Assembly: GCA_035771175.1 (NCBI GenBank)
Contig: CM069606.1
Location: 27,733,816 to 27,797,815, forward strand
Source: Paratinospora sagittata
Taxonomy: Eukaryota; Streptophyta; Magnoliopsida; Ranunculales; Menispermaceae
DNA length: 64,000 nucleotides
Direction of reading: 5' to 3'
The position numbers and the translations under genes are program-made. Positions 34,769 through 46,499 of this stretch are shown one piece after another. Under the pieces are notes generated by a model, which worked only from the letters and a program-made list of their open reading frames with translations, ran no database searches and was not told the origin of the DNA. The first letter of the stretch is position 1. Every line of letters starts with the position of its first letter.

Positions 34769-34909
34769 CTCTGGAGAGGGACGTACATGAGAACTCGGCT
34801 ACGCCGGGGAGGGACATCAGTACGTGAATCCAGAGCATCGTTCCTGAGGAGGGACGTACAGTGAGAACCTGGCTACGCCCGGGGAAGGACATCTGTACGT
34901 GAACTCAGG
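34769..34909 (+). other. Two tandem stem-loops in TE2 3' LTR
   Basis: Arms CTCTGGA (34769-34775)/TCCAGAG (34829-34835) and CCTGAG (34843-34848)/CTCAGG (34904-34909), unchanged from the 5' LTR although the surrounding LTR has diverged slightly. Confidence 0.7.
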
Positions 34910-35349
34910 CGATGTACGCTCATCAAACCATTAATACGTGACGATGTCATGCATACATACATATTGATTGATTATGATGCTTACATGTGTATTTAAGATA
35001 TTTGATATTGAAGTATGCTTTATTAATTGTTATACTCATGCACTATTTACCCACTGAGCGCGTTAAGCTCACTCCATTATTATCCAATCTTTCACAGGAA
35101 ATTAGGTTGGACTGGGTGCAGGTTATGGGGCCCACAATTTACACCCTTTGTTTAATTCAATGGGGATTTTGGGAGTATGTTCCCTTGACCATTTTATGTA
35201 CAAAAGTATTCTGAATTAAATGAAATCAGATTTGTACTGTGTACTATATTTCCGCTGCGCACTCTGTTGTTACCATTGTGATTGTTCCAAATATGCGCCC
35301 CGTCCGTGAGTGTACCGCCGGTTTAGGCGCGTCCGGGCGGGGTGTGACA

Positions 35350-35354
35350 TGATG
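35350..35354. repeat. Target site duplication of TE2, right copy (TGATG)
   Basis: Follows GTGTGACA directly and matches 24480-24484; satellite TGTTCTTGTTT continues. Confidence 0.95.
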
Positions 35355-38097
35355 TGTTCTTGTTTAATGTGTTTTCTTACCGAGAACAATTCATATACTT
35401 ACAGTTTAAAACAATAAATAGCCTCTGAAAATTTCAGCACAAAAGGGATAAAATGAAGAACTTGCGAAATAATGAGGTTATCTGCAATACAATTTGCAAT
35501 TTTGATTCGTTTCGAAGCTTTTTTGGGCAAATGCAAGAATCACGACTTTTTTCAATTTAAACACTCTTTGGAAAGCTCAGTCTAACTTGTAAAAATCGTG
35601 TGTGTGTTCTATCTTTGAAAATCAGAGAATGAGGGATTTATAAAATTAGCAGTTGCAGGTTAAAGAGCAAGAGAGTACATAATGATTTGAATTCAAAACG
35701 TTGTTTAATCTAAAGTTCTTTTGGGCGTGCGAGACAATGGGAATCATCAAGGTGTTAGTAGACAATATTTCAATTAAGATAACCTGGCAAAACTGTGTAA
35801 GGAATAGAAAAATCGAGCAAGCAGAAGTGTCAACATTTTTCTCGTTAGAAATATCAGAGTTTAGTCTAAGACTTGGATCGCGTGCTATTGGGTTGTGTAT
35901 CATGTTCTCTATTGACAGATAGCAAGACATAGCAGGTCGTTATACACAAACCAGAGAGCTCGAGGTTTTTAGACTTTCCGATAGCGTGTTTTATCAAGGC
36001 CTATAGCGCGCTATCGCCCATTTTACTAAAAATGGAAAGATTACGACAACAGCTTTATAGCGAGTTATCAAAGGGGATAACGCGCTATAGACAATTTTCA
36101 AGAAAAACAAATGTTTTATTATAGAACCCTATCAGCGTGCTATCAACACTGATAGTGCGCTAGTGCCTTCTCGAAAGTTTTGCCAAATTGCTGGACAGCC
36201 TTATTTTTGAAAAACTAAAGAATCATTCCATTAACTCAAAACATATTGATATAAGATTAAAAACTTTTAAATAATTCACAACTCATTGAAATTAATATCA
36301 AAACCTTTCGAAAAACATTTTTTCAAAATGAAATACTATATCAAAGTGATTTTGAAGACTTTGCAATTTTAAGAGTTTTAGTGCAGAGACTGACCAAGAA
36401 GTTACCCTACACGCCAAAGATAAAACTAATGCATTAGACATGAGATATGTCTTCAATCTCCGAGCTTGATCTTTGTAGACTTCGATAGCTATTGTTCGAT
36501 GTGTTGTTGATGATTAGTTGTAGTAGCGCTTAGAAAAAAATACAGGTGATGTGTTCTTGTTTGATGTGTTTTCTTACCGAGAACAATTCATATACTTATA
36601 GTTTAAAACAATAGATAGCCTCTGGAAAATTCAGCACAAAAGGGATAAAATGAAGAACTTGCGAAATAATGAGGTTATCTGCAATACAAATTGCAATTTT
36701 GATTCCTTTCGAAGTTTGCTTGGGCAAATGCAAGAATCACTACTTTCTTCAATTTAAACATTCTTTGGAAAGCTCAGGCTAACTTGTAAAAATCGTGTGT
36801 GTGTTCTATCTTTGAAAATCTGTGAATGAGGGTTTTATAAAATTTGCAGTTGCAAGTTAAAGAGCAAGAGAGTACATAACGATTTGAATTCAAAACGTTG
36901 TTTAATCTAAAGTTCTTTTGGGCGTGCGAGACAATGGGAATCATCAAGGTGTTAGTAGAGAATATTTCAATTAAGATAACCTGGCAAAACTGTGTAAGGA
37001 ATAGAAAAATTGAGCAAGCAGAAGTGTCAACATTTTTCTCGTTAGAAATATCAGATTTTAGTCTAAGACGTGGATCACGTGCTATTGGGTTGTGTATCAT
37101 CTTCTCTACTGACAAATAGCAGGATATAGCAGGTCGTTATACACAAACCCGACAGCTCGAGGTTTTTAGACTTTCCGATAGCGTGTTTTATCAAGGCCTA
37201 TAGCGCGTTATTGCCCATTTTACTAAAAGTGGAAAGATCAAGACAACAGCTTTATAACGAGTTATCAAAAGGGATAACGCGCTATAGACAATTTTTAAGA
37301 AAAACAAATGTTTTTTATAGAACCCTATCCGCATGCTATCAACACTGATAGTGCGCTAGTGCCTTCTTGAAAGTTTTGTCAAATTGCTGGATAGCCTTAT
37401 TTTTGAAAAAACTAAAGAATCATTCCATTAACTCAAAACATATTAATATAAGATTTAAAACTTTTAAATAATTCACAACTCATTGAAATTAATATTAAAA
37501 CCTATCGAAAAACATTTTTTCAAAATGAAATACTATATCAAAGTGATTTTGAAGACTTTGCAATTTTAAGAATTTTAGTGCAGAGATTGATCGAGATGTT
37601 ACCCTGCACGCCAAAGATAAAATCTAATGCATTAGACATGAGATAAGTCTTCAATCTTCGAGCTTGATCTTTGTAGACTTTGATAGCTATTGTTCGATGT
37701 GTTGTTGATGATTAGTTGTAGTAGCGCTTAGAAAAAAAAATACAGCTGATGTGTTCTTGTTTGATGTGTTTTCTTACCGAGAACAATTCATATACTTACA
37801 GTTTAAAACAATAGATAGCCTCTGGAAAATTTAGCACAAAAGGGATAAAATGAAGAACTTGCGAAATAATGACGTTATCTGCAATACAATTTGCAATTTT
37901 GATTCGTTTCGAAGTTTGCTTGGGCAAATGCAAGAATCACTACTGTCTTCAATTTAAACACTCTTTGGTAAGCTCGGTCTAACTTGTAAAAATCGTGTGT
38001 GTGTTCTATCTTTGAAAATCAGAGAATGAGGGTTTTATAAAATTAGCAGTTGGAGGTTAAAGAGTAAGAGAGTACATAATGATTTGAATTCAAAACG
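35350..38097. repeat. 1.2-kb satellite array right of TE2, before the ordered block
   Basis: Landmarks at 35701 and 36898. With TE2 removed, the interval from 23630 to 35701 is 1201 bp. The unit starting at 36898 carries GAGATGTTACCCTGCACG and AAAATCTAATGCATT (about 37590-37630), a pair of rare variants shared with the unit cut by TE2 (about 24326-24365). No gene is supported. Confidence 0.95.
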
Positions 38098-41000
38098 TTG
38101 TTTAATCTAAAGTTATTTTGGGCGTGCGAGACAATGGGAATCATCAAGGTGTTAGTAAAGAATATTTCAATTAAGATAACCTGGCAAAACTGTGTAAGGA
38201 ATAGAAAAATCGAGCAAGCAGAAGTGTCAACATTTTTCTCGTTAGAAATATCAGATTTTAGTCTAAGACGTGGATCGCGTGCTATTGGGTTGTGTATCAT
38301 GTTCTCTATTGACAGATAGCAGGACAAATCAGGTCGTTATACATAAACCAGAGAGCTCGAGGTTTTTGGGCTTCCCGATAGCGTGTTTTATCAAGGCCTA
38401 TAGCGCGTTATTGCCCATTTTACTAAAAATCGAAAGATCACGACAACAGCTTTATAGCGAGTTATCAAAGGGGATAAAGCGCTATAGACAATTTTCAAGA
38501 AAAACAAATGTTTTATTATAGAACCCTATCAGCGTGCTATCAACACTGATAGTGCGATAGTGCCTTCTGGAAAGTTTTGCCAAATTGCTGGACAACCTTA
38601 TTTTTGAAAAACTAAAGAATCAATCCATTAACTCAAAACATATTGATATAAGATTAAAAACTTTTAAATAATTAACAACTCATTGAAATTAATATTAAAA
38701 CCTTTCGAAAAACATTTTTTCAAAATGAAATACTATATCAAAGTGATTTTGAAGACGTTGCAATTTTAAGAGTTTTAGTGCAGAGATTGATCGAGAAGTT
38801 ACCCTGCACGCCAAAGATAAAACTCATGCATTAAACATTAGATATGTCTTCAATCTTCAAGCTTGATCTTTGTAGACTTCGATAGCTATTGTTCGATGTG
38901 TTGTTGATGATTAGTTGTACTAGCGCTTAGAAAAAAAAAATACAGGTGATGTGTTCTTGTTTGATGTGTTTTCTTACCGAGAACAATTCATATACTTACA
39001 GTTTAAAACAAAAAATAGCCTCTGGAAATTTCAGCACGAAAGGGATAAAATGAAGAACTTGCGAAATAATGAGGTTATCTGCAATACAATTTGCAATTTT
39101 GATTCGTTCCAAAGTTTGTTTGGGCAAATGCAAGAATAACGACTTTCTTCAATTTAAACACTCTTTGGAAAGCTCAGTCTAACTTGTAAAAATCGTGTGT
39201 GTGTTCTATATTTGAAAATCCAAGAATGAGGGTTTTATAAAATTAGCAGTTGCAGGTTAAAGAGCAAGAGAGTACATAATGATTTGAATTGAAAACGTTG
39301 TTTAATCTAAAGTTATTTTGGTCGTGCGAGACAATGGGAATCATCAAGGTGTTAGTAGAGAATATTTCAATTAAGATAACCTGGCAAAATTGTGTGAGGA
39401 ATAGAAAAATCGAGCAACCAGAAGTGTCAACATTTTTCTCGTTAGAAATATCAGATTTTAGTCTAAGACGTGGATCGCGTGCTATTAGGTTGTGTATCAT
39501 GTTCTCTATTGACAGATAGCGGGACATAGCAGGTCGTTATACACAAACCCGAGAGCTCGAGGTTTTTAGACTTTCCGATAGCGTGTTTTATCAAGGCCTA
39601 TCGCGCGTTATTGCCCATTTTACTAAAAATGGAAAGATCACGACAACAGCTTTATAGCGAGTTATCAAAGGGGATAACGCGCTATAGACAATTTTCAAGA
39701 AAAACAAATATTTTATTATAGAACCCTATCAGCGTGCTATCAACACTGATAGTGCGCTAGTGCCTTCTGGAAAGTTTTGCCAAATTGCTGGACAGCCTTA
39801 TTTTTGAAAAACTAAAGAATCATTCCATTAAGTCAAAACATATTGATATAAGATTAAAAACTTTTAAATAATTCACAACTCATTGAAATTAATATTAAAA
39901 CCTTTCGAAAAACATTTTTTCAAAATGAAATACTATATCAAAGTGATTTTGAAGACGTTGCAATTATAAGAGTTTTAGTGCAGAGATTGATCGAGAAGTT
40001 ACCATACACGCCAAAGATAAAACTAATTGATTAGACATGAGATATGTCTTCAATCTTCGAGCTTGATCTTTGTAGACTTCGATAGCTATTGTTCGATGTG
40101 TTGTTGATGATTAGTTGTAGTAGCGCTTAGAAAAAAAAATACAGGTGATGTGTTCTTGTTTGATGTGTTTTCTTACCGAGAACAATTCATATACTTACAG
40201 TTTAAAACAATAAATAGCCTCTGGAAATTTCAGCACAAAAGGGATAAAATGAAGAACTTGCGAAATAATGAGGTTATCTGCAATACAATTTGCAATTTTG
40301 ATTCGTTCCAAAGTTTGTTTGGGCAAATGCAAGAATAACGACTTTCTTCAATTTAAACACTATTTGGAAAGCTCAGCCTAACTTGTAAAAATCGTGTGTG
40401 TGTTCTTTCTTTGAAAATCCGAGAATGAGGGTTTTATAAAATTAGCAGTTGCAGGTTAAAGAGCAAGAGAGTACATAATGATTTGAATTCAAAACGTTGT
40501 TTAATCTAAAGTTCTTTTGGGCGTGCGAGACAAAGGGAATCATCAAGGTGTTAGTAGAGAATATTTCAATTAACATAACCTGGCAAAACTGTGTACGGAA
40601 TAGAAAAATCGAGCAAGCTGAAGTGTCAACATTTTTCTCGTTAGAAATATCAGATTTTAGTCTAAGACGGATCGCGTGCTATTGCGTTGTGTATCATGTT
40701 CTCTATTGACAGATAGCAGGACATAGCAGGTCGTTATACACAAACCAGAGAGCTCGAGGTTTTTAGGTGTTCCGATAGCGTGTTTTATTTCTCAAGGCCT
40801 ATGGCGCGTTATTGCCCATTTTACTAAAAATGGAAAGATCACGACAACAGCTTTATGGCGAGTTATCAAAGGGGATAACGCGCTATAGACAATTTTCAAG
40901 AAAAACAAATGTTTTCTTATAGAACCCTATCAGCGTGCTATCAACACTGATAGTGCGCTAGTGCCTTCTGGAAAGTTTTGCCAAATTGCTGGACACCCTT

Positions 41001-41697
41001 ATTTTTGAAAAACTAAAGAATCATTCCATTAACTCAAAACATATTGATATAAGATTAAAAACTTTTAAATATTTCCCAACTCATTGAATTTAATATTAAA
41101 ACCTTTCGAAAAACATTTTTTCAAAATGAAATACTATATCAAAGTGATTTTGAAGACGTTGCAATTTTAAGAGTTTTAGTGCAGAGATTGATCAAGAAGT
41201 TACCCTACACGCTAAGATAAAACTAATTGATTAGACATGAGATATGTCTTCAATCTTCGAGCTTGATCTTTGTAGACTTCGATAGCTATTGTTCGATGTG
41301 TTGTTGATAATTTAGTTGTAGTAGCGCTTAGAAAAAAAAATACCGGTGACGTGTTCTTGTTCGATGTGTTTTCTTACCGAGAACAATTCATATACTTACA
41401 GTTTAAAACAATAAATAGCCTCTGGAAATTTCAGCACAAAAGGGATAAAATGAAGAACTTGCGAAATAATGAGGTTTTCTGCAATACAATTTGCAATTTT
41501 GATTCGTTTCGAAGTTTATTTGGGCAAATGCAAGAATCACGACTTTCTTCAATTTAAACACTCTTTGGGAAGCTCAGTCTAACTTGTGAAAATCGTGTGT
41601 GTGTTCTATCTTTGAAAATCAGAGAATGAGGGTTTTATAAAATTAGCAGTTGGAGGTTAAAGAGCAAGAGAGTACATAATGATTTGAATTCAAAACG
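38098..41697. repeat. Higher-order satellite repeat, block 1 (X-Y-Z)
   Basis: Three unit types in order. X at 38098: GACAAATCAGG, GGGCTTCCCG, GTGCGATAGTG and CATTAAACATTAG. Y at 39298: TTTTGGTCGTGCG, GCTATTAGGTTG, CCTATCGCGCG. Z at 40497: ATTAACATAACC, GACGGATCGCG with two bases lost, TTTATTTCTCAAGGCC, ATACCGGTGACG. The same marker sets recur in later blocks in the same order. Confidence 0.85.
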
Positions 41698-44600
41698 TTG
41701 TTTAATCTAAAGTTATTTTGGGCGTGCGAGACAATGGGAATCATCAAGGTGTTAGTAAAGAATATTTCAATTAAGATAACCTGGCAAAACTGTGTGTAAG
41801 GAATAGAAAAATCGAGCAAGCAGAAGTGTCAACATTTTTCTCGTTAGAAATATCAGATTTTAGTCTAAGACGTGGATCGCGTGCTATTGGGTTGTGTATC
41901 ATGTTCTCTATTGACAGATAGCAGGACAAATCAGGTCGTTATACACAAACCAGAGAGCTTGAGGTTTTTGGGCTTCCCGATAGCGTGTTTTATCAAGGCC
42001 TATAGCGCGTTATTGCCCATTTTACTAAAAATCGAAAGATCACGACAACAGCTTTATAGCGAGTTATCAAAGGGGATAACGCGCTATAGACAATTTTCAA
42101 GAAAAACAAATGTTTTATTATAGAACCCTATCAGCGTGCTATCAACACTGATAGTGCGATAGTGCCTTCTGGAAAGTTTTGCCAAATTGCTGGACAGCCT
42201 TATTTTTGAAAAACTAAAGAATCAATCCATTAACTCAAAACATATTGATATAAGATTAAAAACTTTTAAATAATTAACAACTCATTGAAGTTAATATTAA
42301 AACCTTTCGAAAAACATTTTTTCAAAATGAAATACTATATCAAAGTGATTTTGAAGACGTTGCAATTTTAAGACTTTTAGTGCAGAGATTGATCGAGAAG
42401 TTACCCTGCACGCCAAAGATAAAACTCATGCATTAAACATTAGATATGTCTTCAATCTTCAAGCTTGATCTTTGTAGACTTCGATAGCTATTGTTCGATG
42501 TGTTGTTGATGATTAGTTGTAGTAGCGCATAGAAAAAAAAAATACAGGTGATGTGTTCTTGTTTGATGTGTTTTCTTACCGAGAACAATTCATATACTTA
42601 CAGTTTAAAACAAAAAATAGCCTCTGGAAATTTCAGCACAAAAGGGATAAAATGAAGAACTTGCGAAATAATGAGGTTATCTGGAATACAATTTGCAATT
42701 TTGATTCGTTCCAAAGTTTGTTTGGGCAAATGCAAGAATAACGACTTTCTTCAATTTAAACACTCTTTGGAAAGCTCAGTCTAACTTGTAAAAATCGTGT
42801 GTGTGTTCTATATTTGAAAATCCAAGAATGAGGGTTTTATAAAATTAGCAGTTGCAGGTTAAACAGCAAGAGAGTACATAATGATTTGAATTTAAAACGT
42901 TGTTTAATCTAAAGTTATTTTGGTCGTGCGAGACAATGGGAATCATCAAGGTGTTAGTAGAGAATATTTCAATTAAGATAACCTGGCAAAATTGTGTGAG
43001 GAATAGAAAAATCGAGCAACCAGAAGTGTCAACATTTTTCTTGTTAGAAATATCAGATTTTAGTCTAAGACGTGGATCGCGTGCTATTAGGTTGTGTATC
43101 ATGTTCTCTATTGACAGATAGCGGGACATAGCAAGTCGTTATACACAAACCCGAGAGCTCGAGGTTTTTAGACTTTCCGATAGCGTGTTTTATCAAGGCC
43201 TATCGCGCGTTATTGCCCATTTTACTAAAAATGGAAAGATCACGACAACAGCTTTATAGCGAGTTATCAAAGGGGATAACGCGCTATAGACAATTTTCAA
43301 GAAAAACAAATATTTTATTATAGAACCCTATCAGCGTGCTATCAACACTGATAGTGCGCTAGTGCATTCTGGAAAGTTTTGCCAAATTGCTGGACAGCCT
43401 TATTTTTGAAAACCTAAAGAATCATTCCATTAACTCAAAACATATTGTTATAAGATTAAAAACTTTTAAATAATTCACAACTCATTGAAATTAATATTAA
43501 AACCTTTCGAAAAACATTTTTTCAAAATGTAATACTATATCAAAGTGATTTTGAAGACGTTGCAATTATAAGAGTTTTAGTGCAGAGATTGATCGAGAAG
43601 TTACCCTACACGCCAAAGATAAAACTAATTGATTAGACATGAGATATGTCTTCAATCTTCGAGCTTGATCTTTGTAGACTTCGATAGCTATTGTTCGATG
43701 TGTTGTTGATGATTAGTTGTAGTAGCGCTTAGAAAAAAAAAATACAGGTGATGTGTTCTTGTTTGATGTGTTTTCTTACCGAGAACAATTCATATACTTA
43801 CAGTTTAAAACAATAAATAGCCTCTGGAAATTTCAGCACAAAAGGGATAAAATGAAGAACTTGCGAAATAATGAGGTTATCTGCAATACAATTTGCAATT
43901 TTGATTCGTTCCGAAGTTTGTTTGGGCAAATGCAAGAATAACGACTTTCTTCAATTTAAACACTATTTGGAAAGCTCAGCCTAACTTGTAAAAATCGTGT
44001 GTGTGTTCTATCTTTGAAAATCCGAGAATGAGGGTTTTATAAAATTAGCAGTTGCAGGTTAAAGAGCAAGAGAGTACATAATGATTTGAATTCAAAACGT
44101 TGTTTAATCTAAAGTTCTTTTGGGCGTGCGAGACAATGGGAATCATCAAGGTGTTAGTAGAGAATATTTCAATTAACATAACCTGGCAAAACTGTGTACG
44201 GAATAGAAAAATCGAGCAAGCTGAAGTGTCAACATTTTTCTCGTTAGAAATATCAGATTTTAGTCTAAGACGGATCGCGTGCTATTGCGTTGTGTATCAT
44301 GTTCTCTATTGACAGATAGCAGGACATAGCAGGTCGTTATACACAAACCAGAGAGCTCGAGGTTTTTAGGCTTTCCGATAGCGTGTTTTATTTCTCAAGG
44401 CCTATGGCGCGTTATTGCCCATTTTACTAAAAATGGAAAGATCACGACAACAGCTTTATGGCGAGTTATCAAAGGGGATAACGCGCTATAGACAATTTTC
44501 AAGAAAAACAAATGTTTTCTTAAAGAACCCTATCAGCGTGCTATCAACACTGATAGTGCGCTAGTGCCTTCTGGAAAGTTTTGCCAAATTGCTGGACACC

Positions 44601-46499
44601 CTTATTTTTGAAAAACTAAAGAATCATTCCATTAACTCAAAACATATTGATATAAGATTAAAAACTTTTAAATATTTCCCAACTCATTGAATTTAATATT
44701 AAAACCTTTCGAAAAACATTTTTTCAAAATGAAATACTATATCAAAGTAATTTTGAAGACGTTGCAATTTTAAGAGTTTTAGTGCAGAGATTGATCAAGA
44801 AGTTACCCTACACGCTAAGATAAAACTAATTGATTAGACATGAGATATGTCTTCAATCTTCGAGCTTGATCTTTGTAGACTTCGATAGCTATTGTTCGAT
44901 GTGTTGTTGATGATTAGTTGTAGTAGCGCTTAGAAAAAAAATACCGGTGACGTGTTCTTGTTCGATGTGTTTTCTTACCGAGAACAATTCATATACTTAC
45001 AGTTTAAAACAATAAATAGCCTCTGGAAATATCAGCACAAAAGGGATAAAATGAAGAACTTGCGAAATAATGAGGTTATCTGCAATACAATTTGCAATTT
45101 TGATTCGTTCTAAAGTTTGTTTGGGCAAATGCAAGAATAACGACTTTCTTCAATTTAAACACTATTTGGAAAGCTCAGCCTAACTTGTAAAAATCGTGTG
45201 TGTGTTCTATCTTTGAAAATCCGAGAATGAGGGTTTTATAAAATTAGCAGTTGCAGGTTAAAGAGCAAGAGAGTACATAATGATTTGAATTCAAAACGTT
45301 GTTTAATCTAAAGTTCTTTTGGGCGTGCGAGACAATGGGAATCATCAAGGTGTTAGTAGAGAATATTTCAATTAACATAACCTGGCAAAACTGTGTACGG
45401 AATAGAAAAATCGAGCAAGCTGAAGTGTCAACATTTTTCTCGTTAGAAATATCAGATTTTAGTCTAAGACGTGGATCGCGTGCTATTGGGTTGTGTATCA
45501 TGTTCTCTATTGACAGATAGCAGGACATAGCAGGTCGTTATACACAAACCAGAGAGCTCGAGGGTTTTAGGCTTTCCGATAGCGTGTTTTATTTCTCAAT
45601 GCCTATGGCGCGTTATTGCCCATTTTACTAAAAATGGAAAGATCACGACAACAGCTTTATAGCGAGTTATCAAAGGGGATAACGCGCTATAGACAATTTT
45701 CAAGAAAAACAAATGTTTTCTTATAGAACCCTATCAGCGTGCTATCAACACTGATAGTGCGCTAGTGCCTTCTGGAAAGTTTTGCCAAATTGCTGGACAA
45801 CCTTATTTTTGAAAAACTAAAGAATCATTCCATTAACTCAAAACATATTGATATAAGATTAAAAAGTTTTAAATATTTCCCAACTCATTGAATTTAATAT
45901 TAAAACCTTTCGAAAAACATTTTTTCAAAATGAAATACTATATCAAAGTGATTTTGAAGACGTTGCAATTTTAAGAGTTTTAGTGCAGAGATTGATCAAG
46001 AAGTTACCCTACACGCTAAGATAAAACTAATTGATTAGACATGAGATATGTCTTCAATCTTCGAGCTTGATCTTTGTAGACTTCGATAGCTATTGTTCGA
46101 TGTGTTGTTGATGATTAGTTGTAGTAGCGCTTAGAACAAAAATACCGGTGACGTGTTCTTGTTCGATGTGTTTTCTTACCGAGAACAATTCATATACTTA
46201 CAGTTTAAAACAATAAATAGCCTCTGGAAATTTCAGCACAAAAGGGATAAAATGAAGAACTTGCGAAATAATGAGGTTATCTGCAATACAATTTGCAATT
46301 TTGATTCGTTTCGAAGTTTGTTTGGGCAAATGCAAGAATCACGACTTTCTTCAATTTAAACACTCTTTGGGAAGCTCAGTCTAACTTGTGAAAATCGTGT
46401 GTGTGTTCTATCTTTGAAAATCAGAGAATGAGGGTTTTATAAAATTAGCAGTTGGAGGTTAAAGAGCAAGAGAGTACATAATGATTTGAATTCAAAACG
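41698..46499. repeat. Higher-order satellite repeat, block 2 (X-Y-Z-Z')
   Basis: X at 41698 (with an extra GT, CTGTGTGTAAGG), Y at 42900, Z at 44100, and an added fourth unit Z' at 45299. Z' shares ATTAACATAACC and TTTATTTCTC with Z but has the full GACGTGGATCGCG and CTCAATGCC. Block length is 4802 bp, one unit more than its neighbours. Confidence 0.85.
42000..42089. other. Conserved inverted repeats within the satellite unit (example copy)
   Basis: CTATAGCGCGTTAT at 42000-42013 is the exact reverse complement of ATAACGCGCTATAG at 42076-42089. Nested inside, ATAGCGAGTTATC (42056-42068) and GATAACGCGCTAT (42075-42087) pair at 12 of 13 positions across a 6-base loop. The right arm is shared, so the two foldings exclude each other. 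Similar arms are present in most units, with occasional losses. Confidence 0.75.

Larger units (their letters stand above)
24485..35349 (+). mobile_element. TE2: Ty3/gypsy Tekay-like chromovirus LTR retrotransposon, degraded
   Basis: Complete in layout, 10,865 bp, plus strand: 5' LTR (24485-25759), primer site, AT-rich leader, ORF1, spacer, Gag-Pol, polypurine tract, 3' LTR (33909-35349), with TGATG duplications. It is the same family as TE1 and collinear with it. The polyprotein is broken by TAG at 32092-32094, a 1-bp loss at 32700/32701 and a 36-bp loss at 33595-33599, and has a Cys-to-Trp change in the zinc knuckle. By eye the LTR pair differs by about a dozen substitutions, many of them C-to-T or G-to-A, so it seems somewhat older than TE1. 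Confidence 0.93.
33909..35349 (+). repeat. TE2 3' LTR
   Basis: 1441 bp, the longest of the four LTRs because of fourteen GAACGTTC-type repeats. TATA box at 34263-34270, stem-loop pair at 34769-34909. Compared with the 5' LTR it has scattered substitutions, several at CpG sites near the GC-rich 3' end, for example TCCGTGAG against TCCGCGAG. Confidence 0.95.
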
